The notes beneath the pieces were generated by a model. It saw only the letters and a list, made by a program, of their open reading frames with translations, was not told where the DNA came from and ran no database searches. Positions 25,525 to 38,409 of a stretch of 64,000 nucleotides of DNA are shown here, in pieces. Each line of letters starts with the position of its first letter. Position 1 is the first letter of the stretch. The stretch covers positions 30,579,519 to 30,643,518 of the forward strand of contig NW_026947485.1 of NCBI RefSeq assembly GCF_034190915.1. The letters run 5' to 3'. This DNA comes from Cavia porcellus. Taxonomy: Eukaryota > Chordata > Mammalia > Rodentia > Caviidae. The position numbers and the translations under genes are program-made.

Positions 25525-26560
25525 ACATACCAAAAAAGTAGTCTGTGTCAGAGAGAGAGGAAGAGGGAGAGACAGAATAGGTTCACTGAGCCAGTGAAGA
25601 CTGACTGACTGTCTGAAAGAGGGAAGGAATATGTTGGCGGGGGGGAATAGCTGTGCAGAAAACCAAATAGAGAGATTTATATTTCGGAGCGATGCCACAG
25701 GAGCCATTGTGCAATGCTGAGCGAGTGGTGCAGAAAATCAGGCAGAAGAGGTGTAGATTGTGTAGGGTAAAGCTGGATGGGGGATCTCAGGGCAGAGACC
25801 AACTTGCCCACCACCAGGCACAGTCCTAGGACAGTCAGAGTGGTTTAATGAATGTATATTAAATCTGAGAAAGAGGGGCTCAGAAGAGAAGAAACCTTGG
25901 TGAGAGGCTCTTCTAAGTGCTAAACCACAAGGACAAAAAGTATGACTCCCAGGGCTTCTAGAGCAGAAAATGAGCAGAAGAATGGAAAGTTAGCTGGGAA
26001 GGGGTAGTAGCCAGTTGGGAGGGTACAGAAGCTGGGGAAGGAGGTTAAGACAGTTTGATGAGTTAGCTCTACGCCTTTGAAGGGTCAAGGAAGCAAACAG
26101 GTCTCTTAAGATTTAAATTTTGTCTTTCCCTAAAAGCATATGGAAGGAATGAAATAACCTCATTGCTCTGTACATTTTAAGGAGTCTTTATTTTATATGC
26201 TATCAATATAGGCTTTAATTCTCTTTGGAAAATGAATCCTCTTTTGGGTCCCCTGGGAGCTGTTCCTTGTGGCATGTGCACAGGCGACCATCCGAGCTGA
26301 GTGCTTATTAGATCGGATGAAATATCACTTAAGGTTAGCAGCCAGACAGCACAGGCCACCCACCGGACACGCTGGGAATGAAAAAGAGGCCAAAGGCCAA
26401 GCGTCTTTAACTGGAAAAGTACAATCGCAAGATTAACAATGGCAACCCCAGTGTGCTCCACTGTGAGTGGAAAATGAGCGGATGATATCATAACAGAGTA
26501 AGAAAAGGCAGCAAATTTCTTTTCAGAGCTCACAGTGTGACAGCTTTACAATGGGCTTTT
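25525..26560. other. mostly unique noncoding; purine-rich start
   Basis: 25545-25640 is rich in AGAG/GACT units. No gene recognised; the 118-codon minus frame at 26177-26533 has no domain. Confidence 0.35.
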
Positions 26561-26639
26561 GAACGGTATCTGTATTAGCTTTCTATTGTCAATTTGTCAC
26601 AGATTACCACAAATTTCGTAGCTTATACATGCTGTCTAC

Positions 26640-26780
26640 TTTTTTTTATTTTAAAAAGAATAAAACAAAACAGAACAAAGCAGATCAGAACAAAACAATG
26701 CAAGCAAACAGGATTTCAAAGCAAGACAACCAGAAATCAACAGTGGCTGCCATAAGGTCTCCTGTTTTCCCCAAAATAGT
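26640..26780 (-). mobile_element. L1 3'-UTR end, antisense
   Basis: The plus strand begins with 'tttttttattttaaaaagaa' and 'taaaacaaaacagaacaaag'. Its reverse complement ends 'ttctttttaaaataaaaaaa', matching the 3' ends at 21240 and 25217. It interrupts an old repeat-like segment at 26570-26638 ('ttctattgtcaatttgtcac', 'agattaccacaaatttcgta'). Confidence 0.5.
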
Positions 26781-28059
26781 TGTTTGTATCTTCACACACA
26801 ATGAATTCAAACAAAACAAAACTGTATAAAATCAATCAAAACAAATATGGTGTCTAAACTAGTACTGCAACTTCCAATGAGAATCCTTACCCTCACCCTT
26901 CAATAACCAGGCATGAGCCAACACTGGGATCTTCATATTTAAAAACAGATCACTGCATTTAAAAAAAGGCATCGTAGCTGTCCAAGTAGTTCTCTCTCTC
27001 ATCAAGCCCCTCAAATGTTGTTTTTATCAATATATTAGGAACACATGAATTAGTACATGTTCTATTTACTACCTGTACCTGACAAGAAAAGTTTAACAGT
27101 ACAGAGCTGACAGAGTACTTGGTGCATATAGAAATACAGGACTTTGAAACAAAGCCTCTGTGGAAATATTTTCCATGTTTTTATTTTTTCACTGAAATAA
27201 ATCAAAAGGATGCTAATATGAGTTCCTCTGAAGCCCTGCCATTGAAGGCTGTAATCAATCTAAGCTCAGATTTGTAAATATTTCTTTGTTGTCAAAATGA
27301 AAATAATTGCACTAGAAAAATTCAAATTGTAGGTCTCTTTGTATGAATTCAGGAATCCCTAATGTTTCAAAGTCATTGAAAAATGCCACATCACTGCTTA
27401 TGAAATTAGGAGTTTACTTTTAAAAAGCAATGGAGACATAAACATCAGCTATCTTTGAGTACGCAACTGTATTTTAAAAAATAAATACACGTAACTCCTA
27501 GATGATAAAACAGCACAATAGCACAAACAAACGTTTAGCTCAGTGTTAAGTTATACATCAATATATTAAATAGTGAAACAGAGAGTATTCATGTCCCCAG
27601 AAAACAATTCTTACCTGGCAGCAGAACTGTGTTTTTAGGCCGGAGGTTTTTTTAAAATCCAAAGTATCGCTCATGGATATCACCTTTGTTTGCTAAAAGC
27701 CACAGACGTGCTTTTTGTGGCTAAATTCTATTTGCAAGTCAACAGAAGAAACTATGTGCATAAGAGGGAAAAAAGAGGTAAAAGAATATGTGGTTTTTGG
27801 ACCTAGTTTTTAGGATATAAATTACTGAAACAAATAACAGACATAGAATATAAATGTTGCAAAGTTCTTCGGCTATCATGCAGCATGGAGAGTTTCCATA
27901 TTATTCCGTGAAACCCGCAGCCTCAAGGTCACAGTTCAGGGGGGACCCAGCTGGTCGTAGTCACCGTCTCCTGCCCTCATGTCCACCAGAATAGCTCTAC
28001 TGCTCTCCCCGCTTAGACAACGCTGTTGTCCGCTACTTTGGGTCACCTTTCTCTACTTT
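26781..28059. other. AT-rich noncoding stretch
   Basis: No gene recognised. The first few hundred bases may still be L1 3' UTR, but I cannot fix the end. No open frame above 60 codons. Confidence 0.35.
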
Positions 28060-28437
28060 GCAAGTTTAGGAATTAATATTATTGTTTTATACTGTCAATG
28101 TTTGTTTAGATTTACCCATTGTTTTGCATCCTTTTTGTCCCTGTTTTGGTAGTTCAACCTTTCCTTTTATAGTCATTATTCTCCCTTCTGAAGTACGCCC
28201 TTCATAACGTCTTAACTGAGGATCTTTGACAGCAAGCTGTCTCAGATTTAGTGTACATAAAAGAACTTCCTTTCATTTTTGTACTTTTGTTATAAAGTTA
28301 TAGGTTTTGTAGTTGTTCACCCCTCTGTAGGGTCTCGCTTTTATTGCTGCTGAGAACTTCATTGCTGGGTTAACTGTCCTTTTATGAATAATCTGGATTT
28401 TTTTTCAGATGCTTTTAACATTGTTTTACCTCTTTTG

Positions 28438-28810
28438 TATTTTTTTTTAAATTTTATTTAAGGAGAAAAAAGAAAAAAAACAAAAAGGGTACAAGTTATA
28501 CAGAATTTCAGAAAAAATAAACAGTAGGAGTCTTTGGTATTTTTAAAAATTTATTTATTATTTTAAAGAAAGAAAAAATAAAAATAACGATAAAACAGAG
28601 ATTCAAAACAGGCTAGTAGTACAGTAATGCTAATTAATACATTGCATACTGTTATCTGAGTAGTAGTTATTTAGAGTACAAGATGTACTTAAGAAATATT
28701 GTGCAAACAATATTAGCACAAAATTTTCTTTTCAGTGATCTAAGAGCAACTAGCTGTGTAGCTATCTTAACATATATATATACATATATGTATGTATATT
28801 TTTCCTCTTC
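28438..28810 (-). mobile_element. two L1 3'-UTR pieces in tandem, antisense
   Basis: The first, at about 28438-28540, reads 'ttttaaattttatttaagga' then 'gggtacaagttatacagaat'. The second, at about 28541-28810, reads 'ttaaaaatttatttattatt', 'acgataaaacagagattcaa' and 'gcatactgttatctgagtag' with 'tagttatttag'. Each resembles the beginning of the element at 21240-21400 ('aaacagtacagaacttc', 'catattgttatcttagaagt', 'agttgctcaag'). Two separate insertions, or one insertion into another, are both possible. Confidence 0.5.
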
Positions 28811-28939
28811 TCTTTCTTCCATTCTCCTTGTCTTTTGTATTTTATAGTTTCATTGTGATAGGTGTGGGCATGAGTTTCTTATTATTTATCTTTATTGGGA
28901 CCTGTGATTTCTGTCTTGTGAGAGGACTTGTCATTTCTG

Positions 28940-29168
28940 AACCCGAAAATTAATGCCTTTCATTTATTCTGAAAAATTCCATGTCACTATCCCTGGAATT
29001 TTCTCTAAAATCATTTACTTAAAGTCTGGTTGTTCATCAATTAATTTATCCTGAACCTGAAATTTTATGTCTTTCATTTATTGTGAAGAATTCCATGCCA
29101 GTCTCTCTGAAATTTCCTCCAAAATCATCTTTCTAAAGTCTAGTTGCTCATTAATTAATTTATCATCT
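28940..29168. repeat. diverged tandem duplication, unit about 112-114 bp
   Basis: Copy 1 (about 28940-29052) and copy 2 (about 29053-29166) share, in the same order, 'cctttcatttattctgaaaa'/'ctttcatttattgtgaagaa', 'attccatg', 'tctctaaaatcattt'/'cctccaaaatcatct', 'taaagtctggttgttcatca'/'taaagtctagttgctcatta' and 'attaatttatc'. By eye roughly four-fifths of positions agree. Confidence 0.75.
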
Positions 29169-29452
29169 ATCTTATTTTTCTTTAATATTCTTTCATGGTT
29201 ACCATTTAATTGTTTTTTTCCCTGTTGTTTTTTGGCTAGCTCCTTATATACTGTCTTTCAGTTTATCAATTCTTTCTTCTGTTTTGACTAATTTATTAAG
29301 CTATTCTGTCCTTTTAAATTTTGTTTTTAGTTTTTAAAACATCTATCTGGTATTTCACTACTTTCTTGGATTTTTAAAATTTCATTTACTTCATTAACAT
29401 TTTAACCTAGTTACCTTATTTAGCACGATCTACTCTAATATATAAAATTCCT

Positions 29453-29569
29453 TGGGCCAGGGACATAGTTCAGCAGCACAGTGCCATCCTGGCAAGCCCA
29501 AGGTCCGAGTTCAATTCCTGGTACCAAAAACAAAAAAACAAAAAAACAAAACAAAACAAAACAAAAAAT
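29453..29569 (+). repeat. ID-type SINE
   Basis: 'gggccagggacatagttcag' then 'cagcacagtgccatcctggc', 'aagcccaaggtccgagttca' and 'attcctggtacc', followed by an A/C-rich tail (caaaaaaaca...). A-box-like 'tagttcagcagc' and B-box-like 'gagttcaattcc' are both visible. Confidence 0.8.
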
Positions 29570-31196
29570 ACTGATGGTCTAGCTCAGCTGTGGTTACTTC
29601 TGATGACTGTCACTCATGTGACTCATGCTTTTGGACTTCTGGTTCCTGCTCAGTTTTACCTGGGAGAAGCCCTGAGTTGAAGGTAAGTCCCTAAAACAAT
29701 TTGTGTCTACTTTTCCTAAGCCCTGTAGGACACTACCCATATGGGTCCTTTGGGTTGATTTCTTGAATTTTCTTTGATTATGCAGATAGTATCATTGTAA
29801 CTCCAAATCTTTGGAGGACAGCCTTGCAGTTGAAAATTTTCAGGTAAGATGTAATATTCTGACTCAGAAGCCAGAGTGACACAGAAGACTTCCCTGTTTC
29901 TCTTTAAATGGACAATGCACCCCTCCATTATCCTGGACTTATGTAAGACCTCAGTTCTAATTCCCTGTCTTGTTTATGTCCCAGTGTGTTCACTAAAATT
30001 CAAGTCTCTTGGATATCAAAATTGGCAAAGGCTTACAGGGTGGCCATAGATTCTTCTAAACAGCCATTTTCTAGCTCTTATGACCTCAGCCATTTATTTA
30101 CTCTTCCTTTTTAATAAGTTCAACTATTAAAATGGTGTTGTCTTTTACCCGGCATTTCCATGTGCATAGATCTAACAGAAGTTTTTCATTATTTTTTCTG
30201 ATGAAGAAACTAAGGTTCAGATAAATTGACTTTTAAAAAATCCAGCAACGTGGACACTATAATCAAGGCTCTGAACTATTTGCTCATTTCATCCATCTCC
30301 CAGAATGACAGTACCTGAACTCTTGGAGCTGGTATTTTTGTGTCACTCCTAATAATTCTTGAGGTGTCTCTGAAATTACAAGTAAATTTCCCTCAAATTG
30401 TGATAGCTTGCTCAAGTAAGGTGAGATTAAATCATTGCCTCAAGGTCAGTTGATGTATTACAGTCACGAGATAAGAAGCTTGCCTCTCAGACTTTCAAGG
30501 CTGTGGTGACAGGCGTAGATTTACTTGAAACTACTTATTCAAACATTTTCTGGCTTCTGAGTGAACCTGAAGCTACTGATATTAAGAGGAGCTACCTGTA
30601 GTTATTAGACAATCACCTTTAGGATTCAAGCAGGTGTAACTTTGTATAAATAGTTGGGACTTTCTAGTGTGCAAAAGCCTCAAGCGTATATACTGAAATT
30701 AGCAAAATAGTTTGAAAGATGTGCACAGTTTTACGTTTGCATCCTCAAAAAGCAGACTTTTAGCATAATTAAAGGAAGTTGAGAAATGCTGTAAATTTGC
30801 AACTAGTAAAACCTTAGAAAAAGGAAAAAATTGATGAGAGCCAAGTATAAAGGAAAAAAGACAAATTAGGAATTTCAGTGTTTCCTTTTCAAATGACCTA
30901 GAGAATCAGTGTCCCCTATCTGCCACTATGTACAGTATGTACTTTTCACATACACTCAAGTATACGATAACCCAGAGCTACTGGCTGTGGTTTTGTTCTG
31001 ATTCATTTGAGTATTCCTAAATGTTAACATAAAGTGGAGACGTCATGAATATTCGAGATATTTCTTCAATTTAATCTTGTTCTCAGACGGGGTTCAACTG
31101 ACACAGCTTTTAAAAAAATTTTTTTTCAAATTTAAGAACGTTTGGGCTCAAAACTTCCTGAAGAGGGCGCTATTGACATTGTCAATTACACTAAAC
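29570..31196. other. unique noncoding stretch with a MIR piece at about 30195-30275
   Basis: 'tctgatgaagaaactaaggt' then 'tcagataaattgact' and 'tcaaggctctgaac' is a weak MIR core. Otherwise nothing recognisable; no frame above 75 codons. Confidence 0.4.
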
Positions 31197-31219
31197 TTTT
31201 TTTTTTTTTTTTTTTTTTT
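31197..31219. repeat. poly(T) run
   Basis: About 23 T followed by 'aaataaagaaaggttc'. It could be the tail of a short antisense retroelement, but no body is recognisable. Confidence 0.8.
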
Positions 31220-33512
31220 AAATAAAGAAAGGTTCATAAATTATAGTTTCTGCTTAGAAGTGATATTTGGGAGTTGAATTTAAACCCAGTCTCCAAGCAG
31301 ACTAATAACCAGCAAGCTATTCAATACTTTTGAAACCAGCGTCCCTCAGCTGGTTTATTTAACGCGGAAGCCTGTGAGCCCCTCCCCTCCCCCCTTTTAT
31401 TATTTAATGAACAATTCCTCTTCTGGTCTGTATTAACAATGGTGCTTGGAACTCGGCATCGATAACACACTGTATGCCCTGTTGTGCTACATGTTGAATG
31501 ATTTGTGTGTCTTTGAGAAAGTCCAGCGTCTCCTCTTAATCTGGTATCCTGGAGGCTCTGTAATTTACTCCCAGAGTTCCCTGCCATAACATATTTCATG
31601 TCAAGTAGGAGTTTTTTTCTCCTTTTTTTTTTTTAAGTCTTAATAGAGATATTTTCAAACAAAGACAGAGGGCAAAGAGGATCTCCTTAGGATATTAAAT
31701 GAGAGCATAACCATAGCTTATTTTTCTTTGTATTATTGTGAGGCAATTGATGGCCTGAGGGTCTGCTGATGAATCAGACTTTTAATAAGTTTCAGCAAGA
31801 ACAGTGTTCATGGAGATAAGTTAATTAATTGATCTGCTGTGTGAAAGCTCGTGTAGATAGTGTTTTATTTTACTGTGCAGACTGTTCATCAAAAGGCACA
31901 CAATTCTACACCACACTAATGCTTATCGACAAACCTTCACAGAAAATATTTTGCTCTTTTTTTTATGAAAGAAACTGTTAATAACCTTACTAAACCAGAA
32001 GTGAAACATGTGACTGATCACTTTCCAAAAATGGCACTGAAAAGACATCTTTCCTTTTGGTGGCTTTGATGTCTTGTGTCGATTGCTTACAAAGCAATTC
32101 TAGATACTGACAGATACCTCTGTCTTGATCGCTTTTATCTTGGGGTTTTGGCAAAGCACTTTTGTCCTTCACATCACTTGGTTGATTTCAAACCAGAGGA
32201 GCTCTCTATCCCACTTTGACCCTGCCTGTGTGGCAGCGTTACCAGGAACTCTAGGAAAATGACTTTGAAAGCATGGCTTGGTAGTACAGTGAGTTTTTCT
32301 CCTGATGGCTACAATTTACATGCCAGGAGCCCTCTGAGCCCTCCAGCATTTTCTTGATGCTAGGAAGGAAAGAAAAAAAAATCAAACAGTTTCTTAGAGT
32401 CTGGAATGCTTTCTCTGGCAATTGACAACAGAGTTCAAATCGAGTTTATGATTCGGAGTCAAGCCTAGATTTTCCTTATGCACATTTAACTCTTTGAAAG
32501 ATGGGTTGAGTAAAATATGAAACGTATTTCTATGGTTCTGTGTATTTTGTTGTTGGTTGAACTTTTAAAAGTCTTTGTTGAATAACTTTGATTTCTAGAT
32601 TTTTAAGACTATGACAAAGAAAAAAAATTACTCAGAATCGCCCTGCCTTAGCACATTTTCTGTTTGTTTTCTTCAGTTAAAATTATCAATAGGGTGAAAT
32701 GATTATGTTTGTATTATCAATTAACTTTTTATTCCACTTAAAATTTGTTATTATGTCATAATTTCATAAAATCCCTTTTTCCATGTAGGTTGGTGTACTC
32801 TTTAGACCTCTTGTAGATTTTAGTAAGTGCAGTTTACATGTGTTCTTGGGAGTTAGGCATCTGTAAAAAGGATGCTGTATGTCTCAAATCATCAGTGAAA
32901 TTCAGTAATTAGCCTAGCACAATACCTGGAACAAAAGCACCTGACAGATATTTTTTTCTTTTTTTACCTCTTGACTCCCTGGTCTTTCAATTACATTTGA
33001 TTTCTAGCCACAGATAAAACACTATAGACCACAAAATAATCTTTTGAAACTAATCACATAAGCAAATAAAAATATTTTCATGCTTTTCAATATAATTATT
33101 ATACAAGATCAATAAAAGCAGATCAGTGGATCATTGAAAAATTGCTCAGTGAAGAATTTCTTACTAGAAATTTTACCATGGAGTCAAGTCTACTCCAATT
33201 TTGACCTTCAGGCCCTTTTTAATGACAGTTACTTACAAGATTTGCTATTAGCCCAAACTAGGTATTGCAATGGTCTCTGTGAGGAATTGGATGTGGTTCT
33301 TCCCACCAAATAGGAGAACAACAAATGAATCTTCTGTTACCCTTTTTCTCTTTTTTCTCTAGCTCTGTTGTTTACCATCCACTTACTTAGAAAAATTTTA
33401 TTTTCTATGTTCTTAAGCTGTTTCCCAGTAACCTTTGTATTCCTAGCCTGGCCTATATGGAGAGAATCTTTCTTTTCCTATTGCGATTGTTCAATGAGCC
33501 CACTTCCTCCCT
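31220..33512. other. unique noncoding stretch
   Basis: No gene, promoter or named repeat seen. Composition alternates AT-rich (32500-33150) and average. The minus frame at 31321-31599 (92 codons) has no domain. Confidence 0.4.
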
Positions 33513-33591
33513 GGTTTTGTAGTGTTGGGAATGAAACCTAGAGCCTCGTGCATGGTGGGAAAGTGCCCCACTAAGCTATGCCCCCAGCCCG
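33513..33591 (-). repeat. ID-type SINE
   Basis: 'agtgttgggaatgaaaccta', 'gagcctcgtgcatggtggga', 'aagtgccccactaagctatg' and 'cccccagcc' is a clear antisense ID body. Confidence 0.75.
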
Positions 33592-34439
33592 CTTCCCCAC
33601 ATTCTTGATCAGAAGGACCAGAAGATCCTGGAACTTGGGACTCTGCTGTTTTTGCCTCTCCAGTGATCCTCCTCAAGCAGCAAATGCATTTGATGTGTCA
33701 TGGCCTTGCTTCTGACAGCCCAGGTGCATGTGTGATTACAGTTCATAGGTACAGAATATTTCTCTTACAGGATCTCATCCTTGAATCTTACTATTTCACT
33801 CTTGTGGTTGACTAAAGCTAAGTCAATATTTTCACTGTGCCTCTGTCTTTCATAAAATTTTAGGATGTCAGTATGGTACAGAGTGATCAGGTAGCTCCTC
33901 CAGTCAAGTCTTCATTTAAACAAACTGGGAAAGGACACTGGGAGAGCTGAAGCGTTTTTCTAGGCAAGGTTGCATTTTAATCCCACAGCCTGACTTAGTC
34001 GGTCTCATGACACAATTTCAGCCTTAGTGAGGTTGGATTTAATGCCACCTAGACCCTCTTTGTTGACTCACTTGTCCTTTTTGAGGAAAGCAGTTTCAGG
34101 CCACAAAGCAGCAATGATTTTAGCTAAGAAATCATCGATACTTCTATTGGGACTGAGCATCCTTCAGAATCCTTATTTCATTAGAATCTGAATTCCATGT
34201 AGCAATAAACTAATGCTTTAGATTTTCAACTCTTTTTCTCCAGTCCCTTCTCTCTACTTTCCACCCATTCTCTACTCATTTCCACTATTCTTAGTTATCT
34301 TCATAGTCTGATGATGGACCTCCATTTGGTATCTTTACTGTTTCTTCTAGATCTTAATTACCTGTTCACTATTGTCCCTTGGTCTCACCTCTGTATACAT
34401 AAAGGTCAACTTTTGAGATTCAAAATGAAATGTAATGAA
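33592..34439. other. unique noncoding stretch
   Basis: Nothing recognised apart from short T/C-rich runs around 34240-34300. Confidence 0.35.
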
Positions 34440-35095
34440 TGAGCTTGGTAGTCATCATACTTTGCCTTATAGCTGAAACTCAACAGCAATCTAACAGATA
34501 ACAATTTGTTCAAAATTATAATAGCAACAATGTATCTAATGGTTATGGCTTATGGAATATTAAGGCAATGATAGAGATGAGAGGGAAAAATGGAAATTCT
34601 CTGATATGAGATTCTCATATCAGTGAAGTGATAGAGTGCTAAAGTGGACTTGGAGTCATTGTAAAAGCATATTATAAACTCTAGGGAAACTAATAAAATT
34701 TCTTAAATAGTACAGTTGACAAAAGAGAGAAAATTAAATTTGTTTCATTAAAAGCAGAGAGAAGAAAAAACAAAAATAAAAAATAAGGAGAAAGAGCAAA
34801 GAATAAAAAATACTTACAAATAGGGTAGGTATTAATTCATCTGCATCAATAATTAAATGCATTATCTAAACACCAATTAAATGCCAATAGTACCATTTAA
34901 AGGATTGGAACAAACACTCTGGATAAAATAAGACTTAACTATATGTTGTCTCCCAGAAACTCAATTGGAATATGAATACACATATTAATTAAAAATATAG
35001 GACTGGAGAAAGATGTAACTTAATACTAACAAAAAGGAATCTGAAGCAGCTGTATTCACTTTAAATACTTTAGGCTTTCAGACAAGCAGGGTCAT
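34440..35095 (+). mobile_element. L1 ORF2 fragment (endonuclease region)
   Basis: 'gcatcaataattaaatgcat' is followed by 'tctaaacaccaattaaatgc', 'ctctggataaaataagactt', 'aactatatgttgtctcccag', 'gactggagaaagatgtaact' and 'taatactaacaaaaaggaat'. This is the order of the early ORF2 (endonuclease) coding region, out of frame and decayed. Confidence 0.75.
34601..34623. repeat. short perfect palindrome inside the L1 fragment
   Basis: Arms ctgatatgag and ctcatatcag, 10 bp each, with a 3-nt centre 'att'. Probably chance. Confidence 0.8.
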
Positions 35096-35284
35096 CTTGT
35101 TGAGAGACAAGTGTCCTTAAGCAGCCTTTATCTTTTTCCTGTAGAATACATGGCAAGAGAGAGTCCCTGTCCCCAATATTCATCACAGTCAATGGTCGTC
35201 CACATGTGCCATTGTGTTCATTGTAATCCAGTGATACACTGTATCTTTTGGGTGGTCAGGTCTGGTTTGTGCTCACCAAGAATG

Positions 35285-35358
35285 GGACAAGGTTGGTCAA
35301 AAAATGTGCCAGGAGGCTGGCAAACACAAGGTCCTGAGTTCGATTCCTGGTACAAAAG
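35285..35358 (+). repeat. ID-type SINE, 3' part
   Basis: 'aggaggctggcaaacacaag' then 'gtcctgagttcgattcctgg' and 'tac'. The B box 'gagttcgattcc' is close to the tRNA consensus; the A-box end is degraded. Confidence 0.65.
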
Positions 35359-38250
35359 TATGTGTCAGGAATAGAAACCCATTTGGAAATTCAGCTTCTA
35401 GCCCCATGCATGTGAATGATTTATTTTCATAGAGGAAGAATAAAAGAATCATCATTCTCTTCTGCTTTCTTTTAGCATATCTTTGGATTGTATACTTTCT
35501 TTAAATCGGAGTGTCTTCTCTGTGTTTGGAAATGCTCGTCAAAGTTGTCTTTCTTGGTAATTTGAATGATATGGTTTGTTTCTCTTCCCTGAAAGGGCAA
35601 AAGAGCTTCCTTGGAGGTCAGGATAGGAGCAGGAGGAAAATATTTGGAGGGTTTTAGGAGAAATTTACTATGTACCTAAGAATCATGTCTAAGATTTCCT
35701 TGGAAAAGGATCTATGTTAGGGTCTTCATTTAAACACAAACACATTTAAATGAGGTCTGTTGATCTCATCATAATCTCAGATTCCAGCATTGAGCTAGCC
35801 TGGGGTATTCGCCTGTTCTCCAGGGAGACAAGCCTGCTCCACTGCAGGCTGGAGCCTTTTCCATTAGTGGCCAGCAGCGGTTTCTTTCTGACTGGCTTTG
35901 CAATATGAACTTCCCTTTTATACAGTCTTCATTCCACTGACATGATTTAGAGTGGGTGAAGATGAACATTTGTTAGGAACAAAGTAAAGGAAGAAAAAGA
36001 GGCCCTGCCTTCTCACTGATCTTTCTGACATTTCTGTTTTCAATTTTCTTCCATGCTACAGTCTTAGTGCATGTCAGGACATGGTTGGTGTTAACTCAGG
36101 TTCCCCCTACCCCTTTCTTTTCCTGACTGACTCAGTTGGGTAGCAAATATCTGCGTTGCACTGTTCTCCACGTTGCAACAGGTTGGTTTACATTGTGTAC
36201 TACATGTAGTGGGATATGCTCCAATAACAGCGAACATCCTAAGCAAGTCTTTACTTTAATAATGGTATGAAATCATTTTCCGCCCAGAGGAGGGGGGTAA
36301 GAATTCCAACTCAAATTCTAGCAAATGGTCTACAAAATAGTGCAAGGAATTTCTTTCTCATTTTTTTTTCCTTGTAGCAACTCTAGGCAAATTCCTCAGA
36401 AATCAGATTGGCAAGGGAAAAGAAAGGGTGGATTGGAACCCTGGAATTCGGATTTGCTGAATGCATGCCATTCCCTTGCCACATAGCACAAATTGATGCC
36501 AACTGCAGAAATAAAGATCTAAGTCAGAAGTGCAATGCAGACACAAGGCAATCATCGGCTCAATTAAACTGGTTATTCCACAAATAACCTAGAAACAGCA
36601 GGTTTGCCAAACAATCTCCAGCCCCTGAAACATTTGCAAATGAGCATGACGACTGAGGTTTTTCTTTCTTTGTAGCCACAGAGTGTCACACTTTAATGAT
36701 GGATTGTAGACATGGGCTTTTGGCAGTAGATTGTAGCAAACATGATTCTATACTTATTTTCTTTTAATCAAGAGATACAAAGGCTTATAGATATATGGCA
36801 CTGTGCCTGAGAAACAGTCAGATAAGCTTGAGAAAGAAGGATATGGGATGGGAATAGCCAAACACTTTCCTTTCTTTTTGGATGCAAAGCAGATACGTTT
36901 TTACCATCAGAAGATATATCATCTTTAGTTTTACTTTAGGTGGTATATTTGCACCTGTTGGGAATGTTTATAATAAAATATAAAACTAGCTGCTATGGCA
37001 TATGTATCTAATTCTGTAATGTATACTAATTTATATCAGTGCCACTTAAAAATTGCAAATTAAGCATGTTTTGCATAAACTAGTAATATAATCTCTCAAT
37101 CTTATAAATATGAAGGTAATATTATTTATATAATCATGTTGTCAGGAAAATATTATTTAAGTACTTAATGGGATCAGAGGCTTAGCATACAGGAAATATA
37201 TTTTTCTATGTGTTTCCTGTGTCTGTTTTATTAATTTTAATTGCAATATTTTTAATTTTTGAAATGGGACTAGACCTCTTGGCTGCTATTTGTTTTTTTG
37301 TTTGTTTGCTATTCTGGAAGGTAATACCATAAGAACAAAGCCATAGCTTCTGTATTCTTTGTTCCTGTCTCAGTCTATATATCTTTCTCTCTTTGTCTCT
37401 TTTTCTTCTCCTTTACATACTCTGGATTGTTTAGCCTTTATTCATTTCACTGGACTTTAAGTACAAAAAGAGGAGGGGGGAGCGAATCTCTCTTTATGAC
37501 TACAGATGACATTGTAAACATTCCAAATGCCACAGAATATCCCTTGCGGATACTTTCTAGAGGAGTTTTCTTATCACGACAATGTCTTGGATTCGAGGGT
37601 TAAATAATGTGTGGAAACTTATTTCTCAAGAAGAATTTATTTTAAAACAGCACTATTCAAATTGAAATATAGTGGAAGAAGAGAAATCCAGCATGTGGCT
37701 TGGAAAAAAAATCCAAAGCTTTGGTTTAGGTCCCATATGTGTGGATGTGTGACATCCCTCGAGGGAATAAACAATGGTATTTCACTCCAAGAAGGCAGCC
37801 ATTTGTCTCTTGAGGATCGAATGAGTGATGGCAGCTGTATTCCAGAAGGATCTATTTGGGGAAACAAAACTTGGGGTAGGGTGGGGCTGACAGTGAAAGA
37901 TAAGGATCCCATCTGTCTGGCTTTGCTAGGCTGGAGCCAACCTCTAGAATAGGCCACATCTCCCTCTCCTTCCAGACTGGGAGTTGTGGAGGTAAAGATC
38001 TGAATCAAGAGATTTGCCACAGCCGCACCTTGGCTAATTTATCTGGACTAGTAAATTTCTGGCATCTTTTAAGAATCAAGTCTTACATGAGATTTCAAGC
38101 AGATAAAAATCTGTCTTCTAAGTAAAAGCTGAACTTGATGGATTTCTACATAAAAATCCTACAAATGGATAAGTCTTCAAATACTAGAGCTTTAAAAAAC
38201 TAAGAGTTCAAGTTCATAAGTTATTTTAACAACAGCCAAACTTCGAATAC
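35359..38250. other. unique noncoding stretch
   Basis: No gene recognised. Overlapping frames on both strands at 37611-38020 (113 and 127 codons) are mutual antisense and lack domains. A T/C-rich tract lies at 37380-37420. Confidence 0.4.
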
Positions 38251-38330
38251 TATGAGCCATCAAAGTCAGAATTGTCACCACCTCTTCTGTTCTTCAGATG
38301 AGGAATCTGATGTATGGAGAGAGGGAGGGA

Positions 38331-38360
38331 GTGAGAGAGAGAGAGAGAGCGAGAGAAAGA
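38331..38360. repeat. (GA)n tract
   Basis: 'gagagagagagagagagcga' followed by 'gagaaagaaa'. Confidence 0.85.
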
Positions 38361-38409
38361 AACTGCTTATCAACTCTCACCCAGTTGGTAAGAGATACAG
38401 CAGGAGTTC

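Larger units (their letters stand above)
28060..29420 (-). mobile_element. old L1/HAL1-like antisense segment, interrupted
   Basis: 'gaggatctttgacagcaagc', 'gaacttcctttcatttttgt', 'attgctgctgagaacttcat' and 'gctgggttaactgtcc', then after an interruption 'cattgtgataggtgtgggca', 'tgagtttcttattatttatc' and 'tttattgggacctgtgattt'. This resembles the antisense of an upstream L1-type region seen in many mammalian genomes ('..ctgctgagaa..', '..gagtttcttattgtttat..'). Family assignment is tentative. It is split by L1 3' UTR pieces at about 28438-28810. Confidence 0.45.

Noticed and set aside
37611..38020. overlapping 113- and 127-codon frames on opposite strands
   Set aside because: Mutually antisense, no domain; unique noncoding DNA.
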